Of a stretch of DNA of 64,000 nucleotides, positions 51,040 to 61,741 are shown piece after piece. The position numbers were made by a program, and so were the translations under genes. The notes beneath the pieces were generated by a model. The model ran no database searches. It was given only the letters and a program-made list of their open reading frames with translations, and was not told the origin of the DNA. Position 1 is the stretch's first letter, and each line of letters opens with the position of its first letter. This DNA comes from Desulfobulbus oralis (GTDB lineage Bacteria > Desulfobacterota > Desulfobulbia > Desulfobulbales > Desulfobulbaceae). The stretch spans positions 186,001 through 250,000 of the forward strand of contig NZ_CP021255.1 in NCBI RefSeq assembly GCF_002952055.1. Reading direction: 5' to 3'.

Positions 51040-53500
51040 AGGTTCTGGGCGGTGATGTCGCCGTCCGTAAACCGGATCGTCTCGATGCGGTTGTTGGCGT
51101 TCTTCCAGTTTTTGATGGTCAACACATCAGAAAGCCCGGAAAAGGCCTTGCCTTCCTCTTTAATGCCGATCTCGAGGTCATCACCAGAAAGCCGCATCAC
51201 AACCTGCTCACGACTCAGATCCCGCATGATGAGCGTGTCGTTGCCCGCATGGTACCGCTTGTCCACTCCGGCAAAGCTCGACTCCGCGCCGTCCCACTCA
51301 GAGTAGTTGTCAAAGAGACTCACCCGGCCGCCGGCCCTGCCATAGCTGTAGCTGTCGTTGCCCGCTCCGCCCTGAACAATCGAACCCGAAGCCCCGGCAG
51401 AGACATGAATGCTGTCGTTGCCGCCAGCGGTAAACACTTTGTTCGCCCCGCTGCCGGTGATAACCGTATCCCCATAGTTGCCGGTGGTGATGGTATCGTT
51501 GCCAGAGCCCAGACTGAGATCTGCCGCACTCTCCGTCCAGGTGAAGTTCTGCCCTTCGTCGCCGAATGTCAGGTAGCCGGTCAGGTTTTGGGCAGTGATG
51601 TCGCCGTCCGTAAACCGGATCGTCTCGATGCGGTTGTTGGGGTTCTTCCAGTTTTTGATGGTCAGCACATCAGAAAGCCCGGAAAAGGCCTTGCCCCCCT
51701 CTTTAATGCCGATCTCGAGATCATCACCAGAAAGCCGCATCACAACCTGCTCACGACTCAGATCCCGCATGATGAGCGTGTCGTTGCCCGCATGGTACCG
51801 CTTGTCCACTCCGGCAAAGCTCGACTCCGCGCCGTCCCACTCAGAGTAGTTGTCAAAGAGACTCACCCGGCCGCCGGCCCTGCCATAGCTGTAGCTGTCA
51901 TTGCCCGCTCCTCCCTGAACAATCGAACCGGAAGCCCCGGCAGAGACATGAATGCTGTCGTTGCCGCCAGAGGTAAACACTTTGTTCGCCCCGCTGCCGG
52001 TGATAACCGTATCCCCATAGTTGCCGGTGGTGATGGTATCGTTGCCAGAGCCGCCTGTGACACGCACCGCGCTGTCTGTCCAGGACAGGCTGTCGCCCAT
52101 ATCGCTGGTCTCGAGGCTCAGGTTGGCAATCGTCACCCTGGCATCCGTAAACTGGATCGTCTCGATGCGGTTGTTGGCGTTCTTCCAGTTTTTGATGGTC
52201 AGCACATCAGAAAGCCCGGAAAAGGCCTTGCCCTCCTCTTTAATGCCGATCTCGAGGTCATCACCAGAAAGCCGCATCACAACCTGCTCACGACTCAGAT
52301 CCCGCATGATGAGCGTGTCGTTGCCCGCATGGTACCGCTTGTCCACTCCGGCAAAGCTCGACTCCGCGCCGTCCCACTCAGAGTAGTTGTCAAAGAGACT
52401 CACCCGGCCGCCGGCCCTGCCATAGCTGTAGCTGTCGTTGCCCACTCCTCCCTGAACAATCGAACCGGAAGCCCCGGCAGAGACATGAATGCTGTCATTG
52501 CCGCCAGAGGTAAACACTTTGTTCGCCCCGCTGCCGGTGATAACCGTGTCCCCATAGTTGCCGGTGGTGATGGTATCGTTGCCAGAGCCGCCTGTGACAC
52601 GCACCGCGCTGTCTGTCCAGGACAGGCTGTCGCCCATATCGCTGGTCTCGAGGCTCAGGTTGGCAATCGTCACCCTGGCATCCGTAAACTGGATCGTCTC
52701 GATGCGGTTGTTGGCGTTCTTCCAATTTTTGATGGTCAGCACATCAGAAAGCCCGGAAAAGGCCTTGCCCTCCTCTTTAATGCCGATCTCGAGGTCATCA
52801 CCAGAAAGCCGCATCACAACCTGCTCACGACTCAGATCCCGCATGATGAGCGTGTCATTGCCCGCATGGTACCGCTTGTCCACTCCGGCAAAGCTCGACT
52901 CGGCGCCGTCCCACTCAGAGTAGTTGTCAAAGAGACTCACCCGGCCGCCGGCCCTGCCATAGCTGTAGCTGTCGTTGCCCACTCCGCCCTGAACAATCGA
53001 ACCGGAAGCCCCGGCAGAGACATGAATGCTGTCATTGCCGCCAGAGGTAAACACTTTGTTCGCCCCGCTGCCGGTGATAACCGTGTCCCCATAGTTGCCG
53101 GTGGTGATGGTATCGTTGCCAGAGCCCAGACTGAGATCTGCCGCACTCTCCGTCCAGGTGAAGTTCTGCCCTTCGTCGCCGAATGTCAGGTAGCCGGTCA
53201 GGTTCTGGGCGGTGATGTCGCCGTCCGTAAACCGGATCGTCTCGATGCGGTTGTTGGGGTTCCGCCAGTTTTTGATGGTCAGCACATCAGAAAGCCCGGA
53301 AAAGGCCTTGCCCTCCTCTTTAATGCCGATCTCGAGGTCATCACCAGAAAGCCGCATCACAACCTGCTCACGACTCAGATCCCGCATGATGAGCGTGTCG
53401 TTGCCCGCATGGTACCGTTTGTCCACTCCGGCAAAGCTCGACTCGGCGCCGTCCCACTCAGAGTAGTTGTCAAAGAGGGTGTCATGACCATAACCTTTTG
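51040..53500 (-). repeat. RTX3 tandem 537/543-bp repeats (five)
   Basis: Five units of the same RTX/PF06594-like repeat as in RTX1 and RTX2, with linkers alternating between the ARVTIANLS and GDITAQNLT types. RTX3 keeps only one 297-bp Ig-like unit next to them. Confidence 0.9.
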
Positions 53501-56092
53501 AAAATACATAGCTGTCATTGCCAGCCATCCCCTGGGCCAGGTCACGGCCCCCGCCAGGATCCAGCGTATCATTCCCCGCCAGGCCAAACAGGATCTCTCC
53601 GGCAGCCGTGCCCTTCAGAACATCGCTGCTGTTCGTGCCCCGGATAACGCTTGCCGCAGCACCTGCCTCAACCGTTACAGTAAACACATCAGACACGCTG
53701 TACTCGCCGTCAGAGGCCACGACTTTCACCTCCCAGGTTCCGGCCGCGCCCGGCCTGCCGCTGAAGGTCCGGCTCGCCGCATCGAAGCTCAGCCAGGAGG
53801 GCAGCGCCGAACCGTCCGCCAGACTCGCGCTGTACGAAAGCTCATCGCCGTCCGGATCGCTGAAGGCCCCGGCCGCCAGCACATAGCTGAAGTCCTCCCC
53901 AGCCTTGCCCGCAGCATCCGCAAGCGGGGTGGACAACACCGGCTCGTGGTTGACAGGTTTCGGAGGCTCTGGCGGCGTTTCACCACCCTGAAAACTTATC
54001 CCCAGATCCCCATCCTGCCAGTGCAGAATCTCCACATGTCCCTTTTGGCCACCCATGGTCACATACAGCGTGTTGCCGGCTTTGGTCAGCGTGTAGCCGC
54101 CATCCGCTGTCTGGCGGACTGTATCGGACACAATCCTCAGATCTTCGCCTCTGACCAACTGCCCGTTCAGCCATACACTCCCCTTGCCGTCCCGGTCATC
54201 TATCCGGGTCACCGAACCGGCTGTCCCAAACGTCATCCTTTGCAGATGGTAGCGGTCATTGCCGCTCTCGTCCCTCATGGTCGATTCGCCAACGCCGCTG
54301 TAGTACACATCGTCGCCAGTTCCGCCGTCCAGCAGCGTATTCCCCCCGGAACCGGCATTCAGGGTGTCATTGCCAGCCTCGCCGTACAGCTCGTCTCCGC
54401 CGCTGCCGGCCCACAGCTCGTCGTGGCCCGCGCCGCCGTACACCAGGTCTTTTGCACCGTCGTCTTCAGAGGCATACAACTGATCATCTCCGCCACCACC
54501 GTACAGCCTGTCCGCGCCGTTCCCCCCAACCAGCATGTCATCGCCTTCTGCCATGCCCTCCGGCAGAGCCACGGCATCGTCTCCGTACAGGATATCGTCG
54601 CCGTCCCCACCATAGATAACGTCGCTGCCCGCCTGACCCGCTACCCAGTCGTTGCCGGAACCGGCGTCGATATAGTCGTCCCCCGGATCCGCCGCCACAC
54701 GGGTCTGCAGGCTCAGGTTCATTCCAGGGGCAAAGGAAAAATCATAATCCGCCCCCACAGTCCAGCCCCAGCCGTAAAACATCTGCCCCCTGGGAACCAT
54801 CACGATGCTATCGCTCAGGTTGCGGATCTGCCGCATCTCGCCTGTGGCTGTGTCCCAGAAATACTCGTGCGCCACCGGAATACCGTTGAGCGAGCCTGTC
54901 AGAGTCTGGGTCTGCAGGCGTATCTGGTAATGCCCATCCCCCAGAATCAAATCATCTCCCGCCCCTGCCCTGATGGTATCCCCATGACTACCCCCAAACA
55001 GAAAGTCTCTGGACCCGCTGCCGGTAATATGGTCTGCTCCTTCTTCCCCGGCTATCCAGTCACCCGCCTGATTCTCCTGGCCGGGCCGCTCGATATCCTC
55101 CCCGATCAGCCCCCCGTACAGGCTATCCGCACCCGCACCACCGTAGAGCACATCACTGTTGCCGCCGCCTTCAACCTGATCATTGTCCGTTTGACCCGCG
55201 GCAAGCCGCCCCTGCCTACCCGCGCGGATGTAATCCATCCCCGTTCCGCCCCGGATATCGTCGTCACCCCCATAGCCAAATACCAGATTCGTCGCCCCGT
55301 CCCCGGTCTCGATCCAGTCCCTGTGTTCACTGCCAGTGAGATAGTCGTTGCGCTTGCTGCCAACAATCCGCCCGCCTTTCGGCGCGCCCTTCAGGCTGAT
55401 CGCCAGATAAAACCGATCAAACTGGTGCATGTCCGCGTTGATATAATCAGAACCCGCCACATGCATCGTCTCCAGCCCCAGATCGCCGCTCTTCCAGCCG
55501 GCCAGACGCGCCACCACCCGATACGAGCCATCCTGCCCCTTCTGCGATAGCTCCCAGGCCTCGCTGTCGCCATAGCGCAGTTGCCACCTGCCGTCTGCCG
55601 AGCTGAACAGATCCGGCCGCTCCTTCGTGTTGGTGAAGGCACCCCGTACCGCTTCCTTGCCAACCCGGATCACTCCCTGGCCGTCCTCATCCCGGATGAT
55701 GTCCGGGGAGCCGTCATCCTGCAGAACATAGGTGTCAAAACCCCGGCCCCCCTCGAGGATGTTTCGACCAGTGCCGGAATCAAGATGATCAGCCCCTCCG
55801 CCTGTCTTGATACTGTCGTCACCAGCGCCGCCATACACATGCTGTACCACATTGTAGAAGCGGCCGTCGTATGTATCCCCATTGTTCGAGCCGAAAATGT
55901 AGCGGGGAGCGCCGGCAACTGGCAGCTCCTCCCAATAGGGAAGCCCGGTGTTGTCATACTTTTGCACCAGCTCAAAGGGTTGAAGCTCAAGACCTGAGGC
56001 TGCATCCAGGTAATAAATTTTGTCAGCCGAGATGGTGGCATTCTCAACCCCTGCCTGAACAGCCGCCACAAGAAATGACGCCCGGTCTGTTA

Positions 56093-56938
56093 GGCTCAGG
56101 CCTCATTACTTGCCAAAAAGCAGAAAATCTGGTTAGTTGTGCTCAAGGAGGACGCCATGAGCCAACTTTTCTACCTTTCTGCCGAACAACTCGAACGTAT
56201 CAAGCCCTTCTTCCCACGTTCACATGGTATTCCGCGGGTCGATGACCGGAAAGTCATCAGCGGCATCATTTATGTCATCAAACATGGCCTGCAGTGGAAA
56301 GACGCGCCGCGCGAGTATGGCCCGTACAAGACGCTCTACAATCGTTTTTTGCGCTGGAGCCGGATGGGCGTCTTCAACAATATTTTTACCGAATTGGCAA
56401 AAACAGCGGGACAGGATGGCCAGGTAATGATCGATGCGACCCACCTCAAGGCTCATCGTACCGCCGCCAGTTTGCTCAAAAAAGGGCTCTTTCCCGCTGC
56501 ATCGGCGCCGCACAAAGGGTGGGCTGAACTCCAAACTCCATGCCCTTTGCGACGGTCACGGCAGGCCCCTGGCCATGACGCTCACAGAAGGCCAGGTGAG
56601 CGACTACAAGGGAGCCGCCCTGCTTATGGACGCCATAGATGCTTTGCCTGAGGCCAGGGCGCTGCTGGCGGACCGTGGTTATGACGCCGACTGGTTCCGT
56701 GATGCCCTGCGTGCCAGAGGCATTACGCCCTGCATCCCGCCCAGACGGAGCCGGAAGAGACCCTGCCCGTACGATAAAGATCTGTATAAACAGCGGCATA
56801 AGATCGAGATCATGTTTGGCAGGATCAAAGACTGGCGGAGAATAGCCATGCGTTATGACCGCTGCGCGCATACCTTCTTTTCAGCTCTGTGCCTCGCGGC
56901 TTCCGTCATATTCTATCTCGATTAATGAGGCCTGAGCC
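56093..56938 (+). mobile_element. IS5-family insertion sequence (IS427-like) in RTX3
   Basis: An 846-bp element with perfect 16-bp terminal inverted repeats GGCTCAGGCCTCATTA, flanked by a TA duplication (56091-56092 and 56939-56940). Size, TA target and a two-frame transposase fit the IS427 group of IS5. Excision in silico restores the RTX3 frame exactly, so insertion was clean and probably recent. Confidence 0.92.
56157..56925 (+). CDS. IS5-family transposase in two frames (programmed -1 shift likely)
   Basis: OrfA starts at ATG 56157 after AGGAGG (MSQLFYLSAEQLERIKPFFP) and runs to 56651. The second frame, to 56925, continues the family sequence from KGGLNSKLHALCDGHGRPL. The switch is near ACAAAGGG around 56510-56517 and needs -1. 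DDE residues: Asp in VMIDATHLKAH, Asp in LLADRGYDAD, Glu in YKQRHKIEIMFGRIKDWRR. Both halves look intact, so the element may be active. Confidence 0.85.
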
Positions 56939-58008
56939 TAGATACTGTTCGCTCATGCCGTTTGGAGCTGTGTTGGCATCGTACAGATCCAGCTCCCCGT
57001 TTTGGTTGTGCCTGGCGATATCCACCCCGGTCTCCACCACCACGTGGCGCAGCCTGGCCAGGGCATAGCGCGCAGCCAGACCAGTGGCATCGTCCCGTTT
57101 CGCCAGATTGACCAGATCCTCTGCCCCGACCACCGCCTCCGCATCCTGGCCATAGCCCTCCAAGCCTATGGCACGCCCTATCGCCTGGGCATTGCGCAGA
57201 TGGTTCATACCGCCGCCGGAGGTCAGCGCGGGCTGCGGTTCATAGGGGCTCTTGATGAGTTGTTGCATCTTCTCCTCGCCCAGGTTGGTGTAGGTCACCA
57301 GCAGGGCGTCGCGCAGGCTCTGGGGCAGATCGTCCCACTGGCCGGCATAGGCGCTGTTGTTCCTGAAAAACGCCTCGGCATGCTCCTTCATGTACAGACC
57401 ATAGAGCTTGGCCGTCAGCTCGCCGCCAGGGTGCATCAAATCATTGACGAGTCTTGCATAGTCGTTGAGGTAGGGTTCCAGGTTCAGAGCCTTATACTGC
57501 TCTTTGCCAGCATGCTGCACAATCAGGTCGATCGCAGTGGCGATCTTGAAGTTACCCGGGCCGGCATCGATCAGCGCCGGGTTGAGAATTTTGTCCATCA
57601 GCGTGGGTTTGCCCTGAAACTCCCGGGCTTCTCTATAGAGATCCTGCCATTCGGCATGTGAACGCTCTGTTGCAAGTTCCGCATGGTAGGTGCTCAGCCA
57701 AACTTCGGCAGCGTCACGTTCCGGGCCATCCATAACCAGAGGGAGCGTGGCTGCCCCCAAAGAAGAGAGCATCCTGGATTTGGCATACCTGTCAAGCAGG
57801 TCATCTTTCCAGTCATAGGCCGTGTTCTCCTCGGCCATGGCGCCTGCAATCGCCCCGGCGGAAATGCCGGTCGTCTGTGCGGCGAAATCAATCGCCTCCT
57901 TCGCATCCCTGATAAACGTGAAGGCGCTGTCCTTGTAGGTTTCGTTGGTGGCGCTGTACATATACCTGAGCTTTGCCATACTGCCCTCCATAAAAAGTTG
58001 TTCATGGC

Positions 58009-58830
58009 CTAATGGCCGTTGCACATGCCGATGAACCACTGCGACTCGATCCGGCGGTACACGCATTCATAGTCCTGCCACTTCCTGGGCAGACGGTTGA
58101 GCGTGGGCAGCACGCGCGCCGTGAATTGATGGATTGTGGCCACCCCCTCCTTCTCGTGAAACACTGCCCCATGCTCCTCTCTGTACGTGGTCTGAAGCGG
58201 TCCGAGCAGAATTCCGTTCTCGATGCGCGGCACTTCCGAGAAAAAATAGTACTCCTTCCAGATCACGCCGAAGAGCAGGCTGCCACGGTAGTGCCTGCTG
58301 GTATCACTCCGATCAGGATGCTTGATTCTCGGAGTCGTTGCGGGCTGAATACGCAGGTCCCCGTACTTATCAAACGCGGCAAAGGGCGGCAGTTCCCGTC
58401 TCTTCCGTTCACGCCTGACGGCCGTTGCCACGGCATAGGGGTCGGGGTACCAGACGCCAAAACCATGCGCAATGTGGTCAATACCCGCCCTGTTGAAGAG
58501 TTCCAGGGTGTCGCCCTCCTTGTACCAGTCCCAGGGGGTATTGTCGGCAGGATACTCCCGGTAACGCCGCACCGCCTCGATAAAGTCCGCCCGGTGTGCC
58601 CTGAAATTCGCAATCATCTCCTCGTCGCTCGGCAGCGGATTCCAGATCAACAGGCGGTAGTAGTTGCAGCCCATGAGGCACAGAAAGACTGCCAAGGCGA
58701 TACCCGCCGCCTTGATGCCAGACAGACCAAATTTTTTCCTGGCCAGCCTGTAGCCTATAAACGGCGCAGCAAGTGGAAGCACGAGATACCACGTAACATC
58801 GACCAGAACATAGACGAAAAAAGTCAGCAT
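58009..58830 (-). CDS. Membrane-anchored accessory protein A upstream of RTX3
   Basis: A 273-aa protein. Start ATG 58830 (MLTFFVYVLVDVTW) follows CAGGA. Two N-terminal hydrophobic segments (residues 2-26 and about 38-54) anchor it; the rest is probably periplasmic. It contains WNPLPSDEEMIANFRAHRAD and TPWDWYKEGDTLELFNRAGI. It is a clear paralogue of the next upstream gene, with the last 80 residues nearly identical. It stops 29 nt before RTX3. Duplicated, exported proteins beside an effector gene fit an immunity role; no enzymatic motif is visible. Confidence 0.7.
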   Translation of the reverse strand: MLTFFVYVLVDVTWYLVLPLAAPFIGYRLARKKFGLSGIKAAGIALAVFLCLMGCNYYRLLIWNPLPSDEEMIANFRAHRADFIEAVRRYREYPADNTPWDWYKEGDTLELFNRAGIDHIAHGFGVWYPDPYAVATAVRRERKRRELPPFAAFDKYGDLRIQPATTPRIKHPDRSDTSRHYRGSLLFGVIWKEYYFFSEVPRIENGILLGPLQTTYREEHGAVFHEKEGVATIHQFTARVLPTLNRLPRKWQDYECVYRRIESQWFIGMCNGH

Positions 58831-58874
58831 AAGGCCCGATTCCTGGGAAAGATGGCTAATGTTGTGTTCATGGC

Positions 58875-59657
58875 CTAATGGCCGTTGCACATACGGATGA
58901 ACCACTGCGGCTCGATCCGGCGGTACACGCATTCATAGTCCTGCCACTTCCTGGGCAGGCGGTTGAGCGTGGGCAGCACGCGTGCCGTAAATTGATGGAC
59001 TGTGGCCACCCCCTCCTTCTCGTGAAACACTGCCCCATGCGCCCCACTGCCCGCGGTCTGAAGCGCTCCGAGCAGAATCCCGTTCTCGATGCGCGGCGCT
59101 TCCGGGAAAAAGTGGTAATCCTTCCAGATCACGCCGAAGAGCAGGCTGCCATGGTAGTGCCTGCTGGTATCGCTCCGATCAGGATGGTCGATTCTCGGAG
59201 TCGTTGCGGGCTGAATACGCAGGCCGCTGTACTTATCAAGCCTGGAGGGCGGCAGCTTCTGCTCCTCCTTGTCCCGCCTGACGGCCGTTGCCACGGCATA
59301 GGGGTCGGGGAACCAAACGTCAATTGCAGAGTCAATGTTGTCAATACCCGCCCTGTTGAAGAGTTCCAGGGTGTCGTCCTCCTTGTACCAGTCCCAGGGT
59401 GTATAGTCGGCAGGATACTCCCGGTAACGCCGCACCGCCTCGACAAAGTCCGCCCGGTGTGCCCTGAAATTCGCAATCATTTCCTCGTCGCTCGGCAGGG
59501 GATTCCAGACAAGCAGGTAGTAGTACAGCATGCAGTAGAAACAGGAGAAAAGCCCGCTGCCCGCAGCCAGCCAGACCCAGTTCCGCATCAGGAAGCCGCG
59601 GCAGCCTTGCATGACCTTTCCCTGGCGGACGGCGCTCACATCGCTCTGCCTTGCCAT
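58875..59657 (-). CDS. Membrane-anchored accessory protein B, paralogue of A
   Basis: A 260-aa protein, start ATG 59657 with GGAGGACAGT. One membrane segment (about residues 22-42, WVWLAAGSGLFSCFYCMLYYY). Then the same WNPLPSDEEMIANFRAHRAD...DTLELFNRAGID...RIENGILLGALQ...WQDYECVYRRIEPQWFI body as protein A, with divergence in the middle (IDSAIDVWFPDP versus IAHGFGVWYPDP). This is tandem duplication; the upstream leader DNA is duplicated with it. Confidence 0.7.
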   Translation of the reverse strand: MARQSDVSAVRQGKVMQGCRGFLMRNWVWLAAGSGLFSCFYCMLYYYLLVWNPLPSDEEMIANFRAHRADFVEAVRRYREYPADYTPWDWYKEDDTLELFNRAGIDNIDSAIDVWFPDPYAVATAVRRDKEEQKLPPSRLDKYSGLRIQPATTPRIDHPDRSDTSRHYHGSLLFGVIWKDYHFFPEAPRIENGILLGALQTAGSGAHGAVFHEKEGVATVHQFTARVLPTLNRLPRKWQDYECVYRRIEPQWFIRMCNGH

Positions 59658-59980
59658 ACTGTCCTCCATAAAAAGTTGTTCATGGCCTAATGGCCGTTGC
59701 ACATGCCGATGAACCACTGCGGCTCGATCCGGCGGTACACGCATTCATAGTCCTGCCACTTCCTGGGCAGGCGGTTGAGCGTGGGCAGCACGCGTGCCGT
59801 GAATTGATGGACTGTGGCCACCCCCTCCTTCTCGTGAAACACTGCCCCATGCGCCTCTCTGCCCGCGGTCTGAAGCGCTCCGAGCAGAATCCCGTTCTCG
59901 ATGCGCGGCGCTTCCGGGACATTGCCTACAAGCAGGTATTTGTCGCCGATGATTCAGCACTTGGCTGACCTTGGCATCTA

Positions 59981-60981
59981 GAGCATTTTAACAATGACTT
60001 TTACCATATTATTTCAACGGCACAGAGCTTATGAAAATAGCCGGTAAAGATTTTCGCCAGCGTGCGGTGGCAGTGTATCAGTCAGGGGAGTTCACGCGGG
60101 AAGAAGTGGCCAAAATGTTTGGCTACACCACGACCACCATTGGTAACTGGATGCGGACCTTCAAAAAGGAAGGCCGGATCACGTCGTTGCCGCGAGGCCA
60201 CAGAGCGCCGGCGTTCACAGCCGGGGAGCAACAGCAGTTACGGGAGCTTGTGCGGAAACAGCCCGATATGACCCTTGAAGAAATCAGGACGCATTTTGGC
60301 AAAAACTGTTCTCTGCCCACGGTGTCCAATACGCTGGCCAGACTGGGGCTCACGTTTAAAAAAAGACGTTAAAGGCCAGTGAACAGGTGGAACGGGCAGA
60401 CATTGTCCAGGCCCGTGAAGAGTGGCGCAGGGTGCAGGATGAAACGCCGTGCGAGCATCTGGTGTTTCTGGACGAAAGCGGCGCAAAAACGAATATGACG
60501 CGCCTGTACGGTCGTGCGCCTCTGGGCGAGCGGTGCTTCGACCATGCGCCGGATGGTCGCTGGAAAACGGTGACCATGCTGTCCTCCATTCGCCTTGATG
60601 GCACCACGGAATGTCTGGTGTTTGCTGGCGCGTTGGACAGGCGCACCTTTGAAGCATACGTAAAGGAGAGTCTTGCGCCTGCGCTGAAAGAGGGTGATGT
60701 GGTTGTGATGGACAATTTGCGTGCGCATAAATCTCCGACAGCGCAGCAGGCGATTGCAGCGCGCGGAGCACGAGTGCTTTTCCTGCCTGCGTACAGCCCG
60801 GATTTGAACCCGATAGAAAAGATGTGGAGCAAGGTGAAACAGCTTTTGCGAGGCTTCAAAGCATGGAACACAGACGAGCTTTTTACCGCCATTGGCCAGG
60901 CCCTGGACAAGGTCACCGCAAGCGATGCCAAAGGCTGGTTCGCTTCATGTGGGTATAGTAATTTTCAAAGTTAAAACGCTC
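59981..60981 (+). mobile_element. IS630-family insertion sequence
   Basis: A 1001-bp element with terminal repeats GAGCRTTTTAAC (one mismatch) and flanking TA duplications at 59979-59980 and 60982-60983, the IS630/Tc1-mariner target. It carries one two-frame transposase and interrupts the small gene starting at 61017. Confidence 0.88.
60031..60974 (+). CDS. IS630-family transposase, two frames joined at an A7 slippery tract
   Basis: Frame 1 (60031-60372) encodes the N-terminal helix-turn-helix domain (EVAKMFGYTTTTIGNWM) and ends shortly after an A7 run (60358-60364). A -1 shift there continues KKTLKASEQVERADIVQAREEW into the DDE domain: FLDESGAKTNMTRLYGRAP, VVMDNLRAHKSP, LPAYSPDLNPIEKMWSKVK. 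The junction sequence matches uninterrupted IS630 transposases, so this is programmed frameshifting rather than decay. Confidence 0.88.
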
Positions 60982-61032
60982 TAATTCCGCCTGATAGGCT
61001 GCATGGTCAAAACTCATGGCATGTTCTCCCTG

Positions 61033-61280
61033 TTAAAAACTGGTAAAGGTAATGGTGGTATTCGGTTGCTGATCGTGTACGCCAAAAAAACCATAGGCTG
61101 TCAACAGTTCTTTCAGCAGTTGCAGTACCCTGGCCTGCTCTTCTTCGGGAGGAATGGGCGCAAAGCGGGGATTGAAGCCAAAAAATGTCCAGGTCACGCT
61201 TGGAGGGCTTAAATTTTGGTCATCGTCCAGAAAAAACTTTTTTCGTCCTCTTTTGAGATGTACTCATTCAAAAAGGCCAT
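61033..61280 (-). pseudogene. Small unrecognised gene with a homopolymer frameshift
   Basis: ATG 61280 (site AGAGGAAGC) opens MAFLNEYISKEDEKSFF. One base more in the A6 or T6 run near 61231-61244 would continue LDDDQNLSPPSVTWTFFGFN and end TITFTSF at 61033, for 82 aa. The two halves read like one protein and the next gene starts 15 nt downstream. Too short for most gene callers. It is unrelated to anything I know. Confidence 0.55.
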
Positions 61281-61609
61281 AATGCTTCCTCTTGGGAAGT
61301 GATGAAAAATCTCTGCTCCGGCCCATGGGCCACCCTTTCAGGTACTTCTACCACATGCTGTATGCCGGACAAGCAAAAAAGGAAGGAAAAACAGGGAAAA
61401 AAAGAAAAAATCCAGCAGATTGGGAATCCGGGCCCGCACCGCCCTTTCGACTCCCCTGTCCGCGGCATGCCACCCGGCTCAGGTCATTTTGCGGCAAGGT
61501 CCGGGAATCATCACCCATGCGCCAGGCATACCGGCAGAAACATTCTTGATCATGCCTCCTGAGGGGCAGCTCAGACAATATTTCTGAAACACCCGTCAAA
61601 AGCCAGAGC
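61281..61609. other. Intergenic region upstream of the small gene cluster
   Basis: No gene seen. It contains an A-rich stretch (about 61375-61412) and presumably the promoter of the small-gene/RTX3 unit, but no confident -35/-10 pair. Confidence 0.4.
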
Positions 61610-61720
61610 AGAAACATGAACGCAGGCATTCCCGCGCCACCGGTGCGCCCGAGAGCCGGTGATACTGCATGAGCACCTGATAGTGCCCGTCGCCAAGCAG
61701 CAGATCATCGCCCGCCCCGC
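61610..61720 (-). pseudogene. Remnant of a fourth RTX gene
   Basis: The minus strand reads GAGDDLLLGDGHYQVLMQYH, then RLSGAPVARE. This is the same block as GAGDDLILGDGHYQIRLQ...LTGSLNGIPVARE in RTX2 and RTX3, with a small internal deletion and no surrounding frame. It lies between the secretion genes and the accessory genes, marking where another RTX gene once stood. Confidence 0.7.
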
Positions 61721-61741
61721 ACCGGCCCTGTCCGGCCTTTT

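Larger units (their letters stand above)
50553..57979 (-). pseudogene. RTX3: giant RTX protein interrupted by an IS5-family element
   Basis: Removing the IS (56093-56938) and one TA leaves 6579 nt, exactly 2193 codons, in one frame. The junction then reads ...EQYL-TDRASFLVAA, matching EYLRDRALFLAAQ of RTX1. The start ATG 57979 follows GGAGGGCAGT. The N-terminal domain (about 370 residues) is unlike those of RTX1 and RTX2. Its GISAGAIAGAMAEENTAYDW recalls the catalytic-Glu helix of lysozyme/transglycosylase folds, but that is a weak guess. After the IS site: RTX nonapeptides, one Ig-like unit (53655-53951), five RTX/PF06594-like repeats (51040-53500) and the shared tail NELFAVC. The C6 tracts broken in RTX2 are intact here. 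Confidence 0.87.
59687..61017 (-). pseudogene. Chimeric small gene carrying the A/B C-terminus, interrupted by IS630
   Basis: A start ATG at 61017 with a GGGAGA ribosome site gives MSFDHAAYQAEL, broken by the IS630 element. After removal of the IS and one TA it continues DAKVSQVLNH. One base out of frame, it then reads GDKYLLVGN joined to VPEAPRIENGILLGALQ... and the full A/B C-terminus ending at 59687. Without the IS it is 328 nt, one base more than a clean 109 codons, so a 1-nt insertion is also present near 59935. It looks like a recombinant between an unrelated small gene and a third A/B paralogue. Confidence 0.6.
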
